From Dyella sp. GSA-30 (GTDB lineage Bacteria; Pseudomonadota; Gammaproteobacteria; Xanthomonadales; Rhodanobacteraceae), in NCBI RefSeq assembly GCF_027924605.1, contig NZ_AP027042.1:4503524-4567523 (forward strand): 64,000 bases of DNA. Reading direction: 5' to 3'. Below are positions 12,873-23,172 of the stretch, piece by piece. The position numbers and the translations under genes are program-made. Below the pieces are notes generated by a model. That model searched no databases and was not told the DNA's origin. It saw only the letters and a program-made list of their open reading frames with translations. Every line of letters begins with the position of its first letter. Position 1 is the stretch's first letter.

Positions 12873-13492
12873 CACAGCACTCCGCGCAGGTAGACAAAGG
12901 TGAACACGCAGATCCAGACGAGATCCAGGAAGTGCCAGAACAGGCTCAGGCAGTTCAGGCGGCGCTGAACCACGCCGTCCAGGCCGAACTTGTGCACCTG
13001 GTGGATCATCGTCAGCAGCCAGAACAGGCCGGCGGTGACGTGCAGGCCGTGGGTACCGACCAGGCCGAAATAGGCCGACAGGAAGGCGCTCTTGTCCGGG
13101 CCCGCGCCTTCGTGGATCAGCTTGGCGAATTCATACACTTCCATGCCGATAAAGCCGGCGCCAAACAGGAAGGTCACCGCCAGCCAGGCCTGCACCGCGC
13201 CCTTGCGGCCGGCCTGCATGCTGAGCATGGCGCCGCCGAAGGTGAAGCTGGAAATCAGCAGCAGCATGGTCTCGCCGAGCACGAACGGCAGCTCGAACAG
13301 GTCCTTGCCGCTCGGGCCGCCGGCGGTATTGCCGGCCAGCACGCTGAAGGTGGCGAACAGCACCGAGAAGATCAGGCAGTCGCTCATCAGGTAGATCCAG
13401 AAACCGAGCGTGGTCTTGGATCCGTCGTCGTGGTGCGCGTGGTCGTGATGACCGCCGTGCGCACCGCCAATATGGGAAATCGTCGTGCTCAT
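12872..13492 (-). CDS. cyoC: Cytochrome o ubiquinol oxidase subunit III
   Basis: Subunit III of the heme-copper quinol oxidase, with five membrane segments in 206 residues. The N-terminus carries a histidine-rich stretch ([12 protein letters not shown]) before the first segment. Conserved [21 protein letters not shown] and [13 protein letters not shown] motifs are typical of this family. It starts 3 nt after cyoB and overlaps cyoD, consistent with one cyoABCD transcript. Confidence 0.96.
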   Translation of the reverse strand: MSTTISHIGGAHGGHHDHAHHDDGSKTTLGFWIYLMSDCLIFSVLFATFSVLAGNTAGGPSGKDLFELPFVLGETMLLLISSFTFGGAMLSMQAGRKGAVQAWLAVTFLFGAGFIGMEVYEFAKLIHEGAGPDKSAFLSAYFGLVGTHGLHVTAGLFWLLTMIHQVHKFGLDGVVQRRLNCLSLFWHFLDLVWICVFTFVYLRGVL

Positions 13493-13495
13493 GGC

Positions 13496-15484
13496 TTACG
13501 CAGCCTCCTTCAGCGCCGCAAAGCGTTCGTTCTCGATGCGTGCCACCTCGCTGGCGGGCACCCAGTAATCCACGTCGCGGTCGTAGCTGCGCGCGATGAA
13601 CGAGCCGACCATGCCCAGCAGACCCAGGCCGGCCAGCCACCAGATGTGCCAGATCAAGCCAAAGCACAGAAAGAAGCCCGCCACCGAGATGTACACGCCG
13701 GCGCCGGTGTTGCGCGGCATATGGATGTCTTCGTAGCGTGCCGGACGCTTGTAGGCGACGCGGCGTTCCTTGTCTTCCCAGTGCTGATCGATATCGTCGA
13801 TATGCGGCACGATGGCGAAGTTGTAGAACGGCGGCGGAGAGCTGGTCGCCCACTCCAGGGTGCGGCCATCCCACGGGTCGCCCGACAGGTCCAGGTTCTG
13901 CTTGCGCTCGCGGAAGCTCACCCAGAACTGCACCAACAGCGCGCCGATACCCAGGGCGATGATCACCGCGCCGAACGCGGCAACCACCAGATACGGATGC
14001 CAATCGGGGTTGGCATAGTGGTTCATGCGACGCGTCATGCCCATGAAGCCGAGCACGTACAGCGGCATGAAGGCCACATAGAAGCCGACCAGCCAGCACC
14101 AGAACGACACTTTGCCCCAGAACTCGTTGAGCGTGAAACCGAACGCCTTCGGGAACCAGAAATGGATCGCGGCCAGGCAACCGAACACCACGCCGCCGAT
14201 GATCACGTTATGGAAGTGCGCGATCAGGAACAGGCTGTTATGCAGCACGAAGTCCGCCGCTGGCACTGCCAGCAGCACACCGGTCATGCCACCGATGGTG
14301 AAGGTGATCATGAAGCCGATCGTCCACAGCACCGGCGCGGTGAAGCGCACACGGCCGTGGTACATGGTGAACAGCCAGTTGAACAACTTCACGCCGGTAG
14401 GTACCGAGATGATCATCGTCATGATGCCGAAGAAGGCGTTGACGTTGGCGCCCGAACCCATGGTGAAGAAGTGGTGCAACCACACCAGGAACGACATCAC
14501 GCCGATGCAGCAGGTGGCGTAGACCATCGACTTGTAACCGAACAGCGGCTTGCCCGAGAAGGTGGAGATGATCTCGGAGAACGCGCCGAAGCACGGCAAA
14601 ATCAAAATGTACACCTCGGGGTGGCCCCACACCCAGATGAGGTTGACGTACATCATCGGGTTGCCGCCAAGCTCGTTGGTGAAGAAGTGCGTACCGAGAT
14701 AACGGTCGGCGGTCAGCAGGGCCAGCGTCGCGGTCAGCACCGGGAAAGCGGCCACGATCAGGATGTTGGCGACCAGCGCGGTCCAGGTGAACACCGGCAT
14801 CTGCATCATCTTCATGCCCGGCGCACGCATGCGCAGGATGGTGACGACGAAGTTGATACCGGTCAGCGTGGTGCCCAGGCCCGATATCTGCAGCGACCAT
14901 ATGTAGTAGTCGACGCCGGTGGTGGGGCTATATCCCAGCTCCGACAGCGGCGGATAGGCCAGCCAGCCGGTGGCGGCGAAATCGCCGACGAACATCGACA
15001 GCATCACCAGTACCGCACCGACGGCCGCCAGCCAGAAGCTCAGCGAGTTCAGGAACGGATAGGCCACGTCGCGCGCGCCGATCTGCAGCGGCACGATCAC
15101 ATTCATCAGGCCGACGATCAACGGCATCGCCACGAAGAAGATCATGATCACGCCATGGGCGGTGAAGATCTGATCGTAATGATGCGGCGGCAGGTAGCCG
15201 GCAGCGTCGTTGTTGGCGATGGCCTGCTGCATGCGCATCATGATCGCGTCGGCAAAGCCGCGCAGCAGCATCACCAGCGCCAGGATGATGTACATCACGC
15301 CGATGCGCTTGTGATCGACCGAGGTAAACCATTCCTTCCACAGGTAGGTCCACTTGCCGTAATAGGTGATCGCACCCAGCAAGGCCAGGCCACCGACAAT
15401 GACGACGACCAGCGTGCCCATGATGATCGGCTCGTGGAACGGAACCGCATCGAGCGTAAGTTTTCCGAAAATCTGACTCAGCAT
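13496..15484 (-). CDS. cyoB: Cytochrome o ubiquinol oxidase subunit I
   Basis: Catalytic subunit of the proton-pumping bo3 oxidase in the inner membrane, housing low-spin heme b and the heme o3-CuB centre. It has 662 residues and about 15 membrane segments. Visible hallmarks are the first heme ligand region ([15 protein letters not shown]), [14 protein letters not shown] with the His-Tyr pair at CuB, the HHFFTMG CuB ligands and HFHNVIIGG. Length and motifs match E. coli CyoB. It starts 4 nt after the cyoA stop. Confidence 0.98.
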   Translation of the reverse strand: MLSQIFGKLTLDAVPFHEPIIMGTLVVVIVGGLALLGAITYYGKWTYLWKEWFTSVDHKRIGVMYIILALVMLLRGFADAIMMRMQQAIANNDAAGYLPPHHYDQIFTAHGVIMIFFVAMPLIVGLMNVIVPLQIGARDVAYPFLNSLSFWLAAVGAVLVMLSMFVGDFAATGWLAYPPLSELGYSPTTGVDYYIWSLQISGLGTTLTGINFVVTILRMRAPGMKMMQMPVFTWTALVANILIVAAFPVLTATLALLTADRYLGTHFFTNELGGNPMMYVNLIWVWGHPEVYILILPCFGAFSEIISTFSGKPLFGYKSMVYATCCIGVMSFLVWLHHFFTMGSGANVNAFFGIMTMIISVPTGVKLFNWLFTMYHGRVRFTAPVLWTIGFMITFTIGGMTGVLLAVPAADFVLHNSLFLIAHFHNVIIGGVVFGCLAAIHFWFPKAFGFTLNEFWGKVSFWCWLVGFYVAFMPLYVLGFMGMTRRMNHYANPDWHPYLVVAAFGAVIIALGIGALLVQFWVSFRERKQNLDLSGDPWDGRTLEWATSSPPPFYNFAIVPHIDDIDQHWEDKERRVAYKRPARYEDIHMPRNTGAGVYISVAGFFLCFGLIWHIWWLAGLGLLGMVGSFIARSYDRDVDYWVPASEVARIENERFAALKEAA

Positions 15485-15488
15485 GAGG

Positions 15489-16412
15489 TCACTCCGCGAC
15501 CTTGGTTTCTGCGTGATGCATTGGCATGGGCATGTCCATCGCCATCGACTTGTCGCCGTGGGACATATCCATACCCATGTACTTGTTGACGATCGTGTCG
15601 AAGAAATTCGGCGCGACGGTCGAGTAATAGGTCACCGGCAGCTTGGTGCTCGGCTGCGCCAGGCTTGCGTAGCTGGTGGCGTCGAGCGCCTGCGGCGCTG
15701 CCTTGGCCTGCTTGATCCAGTTATCGAAGCCTTCCTGGGTGGTGGCGACGGCATCGAAGCGCATATCGGAGAAGCCCGCACCGCTGTAGTTGGCCGACAG
15801 GCCGCGGTAGACCCCGGGCTCATTGGCGATCAGGTGTACCTTGGTTTCCATACCGGCCATCGAATAGACCTGGCTGCCGAGCTGCGGGATGAAGAACGAG
15901 TTCATCACCGTGTCGGAGGTGATGCGGAAATTCACCGGCACGCCGACCGGCATCGCCATCTGGTTGACCGAGGCCACACCGTAGTCCGGGTAGATGAACA
16001 GCCACTTCCAGTCCATCGAAACCACTTCGACGGTGATCGGCTTGACGTCCGATTCCAGCGGCTTGTACGGATCGAGCGAATGCGAGGTGCGCCAGGTGAT
16101 GACCGCAAGAATGCCCACGATGATGCACGGCACCGTCCACACCACCACTTCGATGGCGGTCGAGTGCGCCCACTTCGGCTTATAGGCGGCTTTCTTGTTC
16201 GAGGCGCGGAAACGGTAGGCGAACAGCAGGGTCATTACGATGACCGGGATGACCACGACCAGCATCAGGCCGAGCGCAGTGAGAATCAGCGTGCGCTCCT
16301 GCATGCCGATATCGCCCTTGGGCGACATAAGCTCGGTACTGCAACCGGCGAGCAACACGACAGCGCCTACGCAGAACATGCGCAAGACAGAGGCGAGGGA
16401 TTTTTTAATCAC
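15489..16412 (-). CDS. cyoA: Cytochrome o ubiquinol oxidase subunit II (lipoprotein)
   Basis: Subunit II of the bo3 quinol oxidase. A lipoprotein signal (VVLLAGC) gives a lipidated cysteine near residue 24, followed by two membrane segments (about 42-64 and 87-108) and a periplasmic cupredoxin-like domain. CuA ligands are absent, as expected for a quinol oxidase: the domain has [18 protein letters not shown] and no CxxxC. The tail is a methionine/histidine cluster ([20 protein letters not shown]) reminiscent of copper-binding stretches. The GTG start is chosen because it supplies the basic signal-peptide n-region MIKK and has AGGT about 8 nt upstream. Confidence 0.96.
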   Translation of the reverse strand: MIKKSLASVLRMFCVGAVVLLAGCSTELMSPKGDIGMQERTLILTALGLMLVVVIPVIVMTLLFAYRFRASNKKAAYKPKWAHSTAIEVVVWTVPCIIVGILAVITWRTSHSLDPYKPLESDVKPITVEVVSMDWKWLFIYPDYGVASVNQMAMPVGVPVNFRITSDTVMNSFFIPQLGSQVYSMAGMETKVHLIANEPGVYRGLSANYSGAGFSDMRFDAVATTQEGFDNWIKQAKAAPQALDATSYASLAQPSTKLPVTYYSTVAPNFFDTIVNKYMGMDMSHGDKSMAMDMPMPMHHAETKVAE

Positions 16413-16767
16413 GGTCTACCTGACGATCTTGGGGTACGCCATCGGGGATTTGGCGCCGGGCGCATTCTAGCGAGGCGATAGCGCACCTTCATCGTTACGA
16501 GACAAGATGCCGCGCCTTGCGCGTCGCGCGTTGCTGGTGTACTGCACGCCAACTTTGCGCATCGATGTCACCGTCATGACGATCGTTACAGCATCGTGTT
16601 CCAGGCGATGATGAGGAAAATGGCTTGGTGATCGCATTCACTCGTATCGGTCGGGCAAAGCCACATCAAGGCCCCGGTTCGCGAGATGGCAAGAAGGTAC
16701 GAAACAGGCGAGTTTCGCTGCGTCACTTCGCCACACTCGCACGCATCAGCGCTGGTACCATGCCGCC
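16413..16767. other. Divergent intergenic region cyoA / aminopeptidase P
   Basis: 355 bp with no credible gene. It must hold the promoters of the cyo operon (minus) and the peptidase gene (plus). A TAGAAT box on the minus strand (plus coordinates 16464-16469) could be a -10 for cyoA, but I see no convincing -35, no clear FNR or ArcA site, and no terminator or repeat. Confidence 0.5.
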
Positions 16768-18564
16768 ATGAATTCGATCCCCGAACGCATAGCCGCCCTA
16801 CGCCACGCCATGCAGACCCATCGCGTGGCCGCCTGCCTGATTCCCAGCGCCGATCCGCACCTGTCCGAATACTTGCCTGAACACTGGCAGGCGCGCGCCT
16901 GGCTTTCGGGCTTTACGGGTTCGGCCGGCACGCTGGTTGTCACCGCAGACCACGCCGGCGTATGGACGGATGGACGCTACTTCGAACAGGCGCAGCATCA
17001 GCTCGAAGGGACCGGCGTAGTGCTGATGAAGCAGAAGCAGGCCCACGCCCCCGAACACCTGACCTGGCTGGAACAGCAGCTCGGCGAAGGCGCGGTACTG
17101 GCGATCGCAGGCGACAGCATCGCGGCCGGCGCGGCGCAGGGCATCACACGCCGCATGGCGGCGATCGGCGCCCGCCTGCGTACCGATCTCGACCTGCCCG
17201 GAATGATCTGGAGCAATCGCCCGGCGCTGCCGCGCGCCCCGATCGTCGAGCACCCCCTGCACTACGCCTGTGTCAGCCGGGCCGACAAGTTCAGTCGCCT
17301 GCGCACCTCGATGCGCAAGCTCGGCGCAACGAGGCACCTGATCAGCAGCCTGGATGACATCGCCTGGCTGACCAACCTGCGCGGCAGCGACGTCGAGTGC
17401 AATCCGGTCTTTCTCGCCCATCTGCTGGTGGACGCGGACGATGGCGCGACGCTCTTCGTCGATCGCGGCAAGCTCAACGACACGCTGGTCGGTGCTCTCG
17501 CCGCCGACGGCATCGCCATTGCCGACTACGCAACCATCGGCGACGCACTGGGCGAGCTGCGTGCCAACGATGCCCTGCTGTTCGATCCCAACCGCGTGGT
17601 CAGCGCGGTAGCCGATGCGATCGCGCCAGCCGCGCGGCGCATCGAAGCGGCCAATCCGACCACCTTGTTCAAGGCGCGCAAGAACGCCGACGAGCTGGCC
17701 CATATCCGCGAGGTCATGCGTCGTGACGGCGCCGCGCTGGTGCGCGCGTTCCGGCGTCTGGAAGAACGGCTTGCCGCCGGCATGACGCAGACCGAACTCG
17801 ACGTCGACACCTTGTTGCGAGAGGAACGCTCGGCGCAGGCCGACTTCGTCGGCGAAAGTTTCGCCACCATCGCCGGCTATCAGGCCAACGGCGCCTTGCC
17901 GCACTACCGTGCCATGTCCGAGGCGCACAGCACCCTGCAACGCCAGGGACTCCTGCTGATCGATTCGGGCGGCCAGTACCTGGGCGGCACGACCGATATC
18001 ACCCGGGTGCTGGCGCTGGGGCCGACCACCGACGACCAGCGCCGCGACGCCACGCTGGTGATGAAAGGCATGATCGCGTTGTCTCGCGCACGCTTTCCAC
18101 AGGGCGCCAGCGGCCCGCAACTCGACGCACTGGCACGCGCTCCGCTGTGGGCCGGCGCGATGGACTATGGCCATGGCACCGGCCACGGCGTGGGTTACTT
18201 CCTGAATGTGCACGAAGGCCCGCACGGCATTCGCCAGCCAGCGCCAGGCGGCGCCCTGGTGCCGCTGGAACCGGGCATGATCAGCTCGATCGAGCCAGGC
18301 CTGTACAAGCCAGGCCGCTACGGCATCCGCCACGAGAACCTGGCGGTGGTGGTCGAGGCCGAGCAGAGCGAGTTCGGTGCGTTCTACGGCTTTGAAACGC
18401 TCACGCTGTGCCCGTTCGATCGGCGCGCGCTGGAGCCGAGCCTGCTCAACCCGGAAGAACGGGCCTGGCTGGACGATTACCACGCGGCGGTGCGCGCTGC
18501 GCTGGCCCCGATGCTGGAAGAGGCAGACCTGGCTTGGCTGGAGCGGCACTGCGCTCCGTTATAA
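16768..18564 (+). CDS. Aminopeptidase P family protein (M24B, three-domain type)
   Basis: Predicted Xaa-Pro aminopeptidase removing N-terminal residues before proline. At 598 residues it is the long three-domain form (like eukaryotic XPNPEP1) rather than the 440-residue E. coli PepP. Two creatinase-like N-terminal domains (about 1-135 and 155-305) precede the M24 metallopeptidase domain (about 310-535) and a short C-terminal extension. Metal ligands are visible as the Asp pair in DSGGQYLGGTTDITR, His in GHGTGHGVGYFLNVHEGP, and Glu in SIEPG and RHENL. Monocistronic by spacing: 144 bp separate it from parE. Confidence 0.93.
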   Translation: MNSIPERIAALRHAMQTHRVAACLIPSADPHLSEYLPEHWQARAWLSGFTGSAGTLVVTADHAGVWTDGRYFEQAQHQLEGTGVVLMKQKQAHAPEHLTWLEQQLGEGAVLAIAGDSIAAGAAQGITRRMAAIGARLRTDLDLPGMIWSNRPALPRAPIVEHPLHYACVSRADKFSRLRTSMRKLGATRHLISSLDDIAWLTNLRGSDVECNPVFLAHLLVDADDGATLFVDRGKLNDTLVGALAADGIAIADYATIGDALGELRANDALLFDPNRVVSAVADAIAPAARRIEAANPTTLFKARKNADELAHIREVMRRDGAALVRAFRRLEERLAAGMTQTELDVDTLLREERSAQADFVGESFATIAGYQANGALPHYRAMSEAHSTLQRQGLLLIDSGGQYLGGTTDITRVLALGPTTDDQRRDATLVMKGMIALSRARFPQGASGPQLDALARAPLWAGAMDYGHGTGHGVGYFLNVHEGPHGIRQPAPGGALVPLEPGMISSIEPGLYKPGRYGIRHENLAVVVEAEQSEFGAFYGFETLTLCPFDRRALEPSLLNPEERAWLDDYHAAVRAALAPMLEEADLAWLERHCAPL

Positions 18565-18708
18565 AGCGCTTCCTCTGGGCCTTGTCAGCCTCAAACTTTG
18601 CGACAGCCCACGGCTACCGTGTACGGAACCCGCCTCCTGCCTCAAAACTTGACCTCCCGTCGCCCGACACCCATTCTCCCGCGCCTGACCTGAGTAACCT
18701 GGCTACGC

Positions 18709-20598
18709 ATGAACACCCGCTATAACGCCGCCGATATCGAAGTCCTTTCCGGCCTTGACCCGGTCAAGCGCCGCCCCGGCATGTACACCGATACCACGCG
18801 CCCGAACCATATGGCGCAGGAAGTCATCGATAACTCGGTGGACGAAGCCCTGGCCGGGCACGCCAAGAACATCGAGGTCATCGTGCATAGCGACGGCTCG
18901 GTCGAGGTGAGCGACGACGGCCGCGGCATGCCGGTGGACATCCATCCGGAAGAAGGCATCCCGGGCGTCGAGTTGATCCTGACCCGCCTGCATGCGGGCG
19001 GCAAGTTCTCCGGCAAGAACTACAACTTCTCCGGCGGCCTGCACGGCGTGGGCGTATCGGTGGTCAACGCATTGTCCGATCGCGTGGAGGTCACCATCCG
19101 CCGCGACGGCAACGAATACCGCATGGCGTTCGAGCACGGCGACCGTGTCAGCGAACTGGAAGTCATCGGTACTGTGCCGAAGAAGAAGACCGGCACCACC
19201 GTGCACTTCTGGCCGGAAGCGAAGTATTTCGATTCGCCCAGGATTTCGCTCTCCAAGCTCAAGCATCTGCTGCGCGCCAAGGCCGTGCTGTGCGCCGGCT
19301 TGAACGTGAAGCTCACCGACGAAGCCAGCGGCGAAGTCATCCAGTGGCATTACGAAGACGGCCTCAGCGACTATCTGCGCGGTGAGCTCGATGGCGCCGA
19401 GCTGCTGCCGGCCGAATTGTTCGTGCATCACGTCGCACGCGACACGGAAGGTCTCGACGTCGCACTGGCCTGGATCCCCGAAGGTGAACTGGTCCAGGAA
19501 AGCTATGTCAACCTGATTCCCACCGCGCAAGGCGGCACGCACGTCAACGGCCTGCGCTCGGGCCTGACCAATGCGATCCGCGAATTCTGCGACTTCCGCA
19601 ACCTGCTGCCGCGCGGCGTCAAGCTCGCGCCTGAAGACGTGTGGGAACGCCTCGCCTTTGTGCTGTCAGCCAAGCTGCAAGACCCGCAGTTCGCCGGCCA
19701 GACCAAGGAACGCCTGTCCTCGCGCCAGGCCGCGGCCATGGTGGAAAACGTCGTGCACGATGCTTTCAGCTTGTGGCTGAACCAGCATGTGGATCTGGGC
19801 GAACGCATCGCCCAGCTGGCGATCGAACGTGCCAGCGCGCGCCTGAAGGCCGCCAAGCAGGTCGTACGCAAGAAGATCACCCAGGGCCCCGCCCTGCCCG
19901 GCAAGCTGGCCGACTGCTCGGCCACCGATCTCACCCGCACGGAACTGTTCCTGGTCGAGGGCGATTCGGCCGGCGGCAGCGCCAAGCAGGCGCGCGACAA
20001 GGACTTCCAGGCGATCCTGCCGCTGCGCGGCAAAATCCTCAACACCTGGGAAGTCGAGTCGACCTCGGTGCTGGCCTCCGAGGAAGTCCACAATCTGGCC
20101 ATCGCCATTGGCTGCGATCCGGGCAAGGACGATCTTTCCGGGCTGCGTTACGGCAAGGTCGTGATCCTGGCCGACGCCGATTCGGACGGTCTGCATATCG
20201 CCACCCTGCTCGCCGCGCTGTTCCTGCGTCACTTCCCGTCACTGGTGCGCGAAGGCCACGTGTTCGTCGCGATGCCGCCGCTGTTCCGCGTCGACGTGGG
20301 CAAGCAGGTGTTCTATTGCCTGGACGAAAACGAAAAAGCAGCGATGCTGCAGAAGATCGAACGCGAGAAGATGAAGGGCCAGGTCAGCGTCACCCGCTTC
20401 AAGGGTCTGGGCGAGATGAACCCGGGCCAGTTGCGCGAGTCGGCGATCCACCCCGATACGCGCCGCCTGGTGCAGCTCACCATCGAGGAAGGCGATGCCA
20501 CCGCCAAATTGATGGACATGTTGCTGGCCAAGAAGCGCGCCAGCGATCGCAAGGCATGGCTGGAAGAGAAAGGTGATCTGGCTACGCTGGAAGTCTGA
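18709..20598 (+). CDS. parE: DNA topoisomerase IV subunit B
   Basis: ATPase subunit of topoisomerase IV, which decatenates daughter chromosomes with ParC. The 629-residue product has the GHKL ATPase motifs EVIDNSVDEALAGH, DDGRGMPVDIH and GLHGVGVSVVNALS, the transducer domain, then the TOPRIM motifs LVEGDSAGGSAKQARD and ADADSDGLHI. The DSDGLHI form and overall length (about 630 rather than 800) separate it from GyrB. parC is not in this window. A long perfect-looking hairpin begins 7 nt after the stop. Confidence 0.97.
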   Translation: MNTRYNAADIEVLSGLDPVKRRPGMYTDTTRPNHMAQEVIDNSVDEALAGHAKNIEVIVHSDGSVEVSDDGRGMPVDIHPEEGIPGVELILTRLHAGGKFSGKNYNFSGGLHGVGVSVVNALSDRVEVTIRRDGNEYRMAFEHGDRVSELEVIGTVPKKKTGTTVHFWPEAKYFDSPRISLSKLKHLLRAKAVLCAGLNVKLTDEASGEVIQWHYEDGLSDYLRGELDGAELLPAELFVHHVARDTEGLDVALAWIPEGELVQESYVNLIPTAQGGTHVNGLRSGLTNAIREFCDFRNLLPRGVKLAPEDVWERLAFVLSAKLQDPQFAGQTKERLSSRQAAAMVENVVHDAFSLWLNQHVDLGERIAQLAIERASARLKAAKQVVRKKITQGPALPGKLADCSATDLTRTELFLVEGDSAGGSAKQARDKDFQAILPLRGKILNTWEVESTSVLASEEVHNLAIAIGCDPGKDDLSGLRYGKVVILADADSDGLHIATLLAALFLRHFPSLVREGHVFVAMPPLFRVDVGKQVFYCLDENEKAAMLQKIEREKMKGQVSVTRFKGLGEMNPGQLRESAIHPDTRRLVQLTIEEGDATAKLMDMLLAKKRASDRKAWLEEKGDLATLEV

Positions 20599-20604
20599 AA
20601 GTCA

Positions 20605-20691
20605 GGAGTGAGTGGAGAGGAGTGAGGAGTGAGGAGTGAGAGTGCCGGCTTTTACTCACTCCTCACTCCTCACTCCTCTTCACTCACTTCC
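20605..20691. repeat. Long hairpin built from tandem GAGGAGT units after parE
   Basis: The left arm (20605-20640) contains GGAGTGA-type units repeated in tandem (period 7: GGAGTGA GGAGTGA GGAGTGA); the right arm (20655-20691) is its near-perfect reverse complement, matching at about 33 of 35 positions around a 14-nt loop. It lies between two same-strand genes and may end the parE transcript, though no clean T tract follows. The tandem internal repeat within each arm is unusual for a terminator. Confidence 0.85.
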
Positions 20692-20767
20692 ACCCCAAAA
20701 GAAGCGGCTCGCTTTTCTCCCGACAACGGGGCTAATGTAAGCATATCGCTTTCGTGGAATGTCTCGC

Positions 20768-21295
20768 ATGAGCCTCTCCCCACCGCTTAACCTGCAACGC
20801 TGGATCGACGAACATCGGCACTTGCTCAAGCCGCCGGTCGGCAACAAATGCATTGTCGATGGCGACTTCATCGTGATGATCGTCGGCGGGCCGAATGCGC
20901 GCACTGACTATCACCACGACGAAGGTCCGGAGTATTTCTACCAGCTCGAAGGCGAGATGGTGCTGAAGGTGCAGGACGAGGGTCAGGCACGCGACATCCC
21001 GATCCGGGCCGGCGAGATGTTTTATCTGCCGCCGCGCGTGCCGCATTCGCCGCAACGCATGCCCGACTCGATCGGGCTGGTGATCGAACGCCGCCGTCTT
21101 GCCCACGAAAAAGACGGGCTGCTGTGGTTCTGCGAGCGGTGCAATCACAAGCTGTATGAAGAGTATTTCGTGCTTGACAGCATCGAGCGCGATTTCCCGC
21201 CGGTTTTCGAACGGTTTTATCGCTCGCGTGATGCGCGTACTTGCGATGCTTGTGGGCATTTGAATCCGGCGCCGGCGAAGTACGACGCGGCTTAA
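20768..21295 (+). CDS. nbaC: 3-hydroxyanthranilate 3,4-dioxygenase
   Basis: Iron(II) cupin enzyme that opens the ring of 3-hydroxyanthranilate in tryptophan degradation and quinolinate synthesis. The cupin core has ligands in [17 protein letters not shown] and [10 protein letters not shown]. The C-terminus carries two CxxC pairs (CERC, CDAC) forming the rubredoxin-like site typical of the bacterial enzyme. Length 175 residues. I prefer the ATG at 20768, with GGA about 9 nt upstream, over one three codons earlier. No other kynurenine-pathway gene is nearby, so it stands alone here. Confidence 0.95.
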   Translation: MSLSPPLNLQRWIDEHRHLLKPPVGNKCIVDGDFIVMIVGGPNARTDYHHDEGPEYFYQLEGEMVLKVQDEGQARDIPIRAGEMFYLPPRVPHSPQRMPDSIGLVIERRRLAHEKDGLLWFCERCNHKLYEEYFVLDSIERDFPPVFERFYRSRDARTCDACGHLNPAPAKYDAA

Positions 21296-21297
21296 GA

Positions 21298-21459
21298 GCC
21301 CCCTCACCCCAGCCCTCTCCCCCGGCGAAGCCAGGGGAGAGGGAGCTGACTGAGGCGACCTCAGCGTTTCGCACTTGCGTAACCTGCCCCCTCTCCCCTG
21401 GCTTCGCCGGGGGAGAGGGTTGGGGTGAGGGGGCGCAAGAGGCGATGCGAAGCGAGCCT
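21298..21459. repeat. 46-bp-arm palindrome between converging nbaC and NUDIX (copy 1)
   Basis: Arms 21298-21343 and 21389-21434 are reverse complements with a single mismatch (45 of 46), built around CCCCTCACCCC, CTCTCCCCCGG and CCAGGGGAGAGGG. The 45-nt loop contains ACTGAGGC. A 24-nt tail at 21436-21459 (ending GATGCGAAGCGAGCCT) is identical, inverted, to the one beside the copy at 60713. Near-identical arms occur at 30442-30558 and 60713-60844. Confidence 0.95.
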
Positions 21460-21464
21460 ACAAA

Positions 21465-22022
21465 TCAATCAGGCGCCCCGGCGAGCCACAGCCTGGCCAT
21501 ACGCCGCAACGAAACATCCAACGTCTCGTCTTCGACCATCCCGCGAATATCCCGCCACGCAAGCGCCAACGACTCTTCATTCAACACGAACGCCTCACTA
21601 CCGCGCGCACGAACGACATAGCGCACGTCGTAATGCCAATGCCCCGGCTCCTGGCCCCGCTCGGGAATCCAGTGACGGTCGATGTCGAAGATAGCCGGTT
21701 CGACCACCAGATCGACCAGGCCCGTTTCTTCCTCGGCTTCGCGCAAGGCGACGCGCGCCAGATCAGGGTCGCCATCGGCATGCCCGCCCGGCTGCAGCCA
21801 GCGACCAAGCTTTCGATGATGCATCAACAGCACTCGCTCGCCGTCGGCGCTGACCAACCAGGATGAACCGGTGAAGTGCCCTTCCCTGTTGCTGCGCTCG
21901 AACGCAGCGGGTGTATCGCGCAGAAAATTGGCGAATTGCTGCGCAGCTTCGTCATCGGGACAGCGCGACGCATAGTCGTCCAGCAAAAGGGATAACGGCA
22001 TCGGCGACGGACTGACACTCAC
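21465..22022 (-). CDS. NUDIX hydrolase
   Basis: Predicted pyrophosphohydrolase of unknown substrate, 185 residues. The Nudix box is at about residues 79-101 (GHADGDPDLARVALREAEEETGL): the REAEEETGL catalytic half is intact, but the first conserved Glu (position 7 of the box) is a proline, a variation I believe is common in this subfamily. The start is uncertain: a GTG at 22022 or an ATG seven codons later, neither with a good ribosome site. It converges on nbaC across the long palindrome and is divergent from the outer-membrane protein gene. Confidence 0.85.
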   Translation of the reverse strand: MSVSPSPMPLSLLLDDYASRCPDDEAAQQFANFLRDTPAAFERSNREGHFTGSSWLVSADGERVLLMHHRKLGRWLQPGGHADGDPDLARVALREAEEETGLVDLVVEPAIFDIDRHWIPERGQEPGHWHYDVRYVVRARGSEAFVLNEESLALAWRDIRGMVEDETLDVSLRRMARLWLAGAPD

Positions 22023-22203
22023 GAGCTGGACACCCCGAAAACAAACAGGGCGCCATTGTATAGCGAAGCTCCCCTACACAAAGCCATTCAAAAAACTCAC
22101 GGCACACCACAGATTTTTTCGCTTCTAGAAGACCTACAAAGCAACCTAGCCTTGAGCCGAAGGATGTAGTCGTCCACGGACAGAGCCCAAGGAGGCGTTT
22201 TAC

Positions 22204-23172
22204 ATGGAAGCAAGGAAGTCACTAGCGTGTCTCGGTCTGACGCTGCTCGGCATTTCCCAGATCGACACCGCAAGCGCATCGGACGTTAACTATACCGGCC
22301 CACTGCTTACGCCCAATCCCGGCATCCTGCCGCGCGGCACGGTGAGTATCGAGCCCTATCTGATTCATTCCAGCAGTCACTATTACTACGACAACGAAGG
22401 TAATAAGCACAGACAACGTCGTACGGCCCAATGGCAAACGCTGGTTCCCATCAACGTGGGCGTGGCCGAACGGTTCGGCATGCAGGCGACGCTGGGTGCA
22501 ACACACAAGGTGGCGCAGGGAGGACAACACTCGACCGGCATGCGCTTCAACGACACGTCGCTGCGGGCGCAATTTCTGCTCTTGCGTCCCAGCGCTGACG
22601 GCCTCCGGCCCGCGCTTTCGATCAGCGCCATCCATCGTTTTCCGACCGGCAGCTACGACCGACTCGACAACAACCCGTTGAATGGCTCGGGCAATGGCTT
22701 GCACGGTGATCGCGTCGACATGCTGATACAGCAAAGCCTGTCGATGCCGACCGGGCGACCGCTGCGCTGGCGCGGACGACTCGCCTACGACTTCAATCCT
22801 GGCGCCATCGATATCCGCGGGCAAAGCGTCTATGGCACCGACGCAGGATTTCGCGGCCGAGCCGATCTCAGCCATGCCTGGAGCGCGTCGGCCAGCGCCG
22901 AGTACAGCATCGATGCTCATTGGGTGCTGGCGATGGAGCTTGCCTATCAGCGCAGCAGCACGACACGCGTCTATGGCTCAGCACCTGTCGGCAGCCGGAG
23001 AGTGGCCGTCGACCGACCCGGCAGCATCGGCCGCAACGTCAGTATTGCCCCGGCGATCGAGTACAACATCAACGGCAAGTTGGGCATCATCGCCGGTGTG
23101 CACATGAGCGTGGCCGGGCGCAACAGCGACGCCTTCGTCGCCCCCCAAGCCGCTGTCAATATGGTTTTTTGA
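22204..23172 (+). CDS. Putative outer-membrane beta-barrel protein
   Basis: A 322-residue exported protein with no family I can name. An N-terminal signal peptide (about 1-26, ending ASA) is followed by alternating amphipathic strands with many aromatic and glycine residues. The last residue is phenylalanine after alternating hydrophobics (AAVNMVF), the C-terminal signature recognised by the BAM machinery. General layout resembles outer-membrane proteins of the phenol-degradation meta-pathway or transporter type, but that is only a fold-level guess. A strong AAGGAGG box lies 8 nt before the ATG, suggesting efficient translation. It is divergent from the NUDIX gene and upstream of two permease genes, separated by 212 bp. 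Confidence 0.7.
   Translation: MEARKSLACLGLTLLGISQIDTASASDVNYTGPLLTPNPGILPRGTVSIEPYLIHSSSHYYYDNEGNKHRQRRTAQWQTLVPINVGVAERFGMQATLGATHKVAQGGQHSTGMRFNDTSLRAQFLLLRPSADGLRPALSISAIHRFPTGSYDRLDNNPLNGSGNGLHGDRVDMLIQQSLSMPTGRPLRWRGRLAYDFNPGAIDIRGQSVYGTDAGFRGRADLSHAWSASASAEYSIDAHWVLAMELAYQRSSTTRVYGSAPVGSRRVAVDRPGSIGRNVSIAPAIEYNINGKLGIIAGVHMSVAGRNSDAFVAPQAAVNMVF

Noticed and set aside
12932-15589. 885-residue plus-strand frame across cyoB, cyoC and part of cyoA
   Set aside because: Exact antisense to well-supported oxidase genes; its His/Gln/Asp-rich composition is the usual shadow of high-GC coding DNA.
16413-16767. Possible FNR/ArcA sites upstream of cyoA
   Set aside because: I found no palindrome close to the TTGAT-N4-ATCAA consensus; only weak partial matches.
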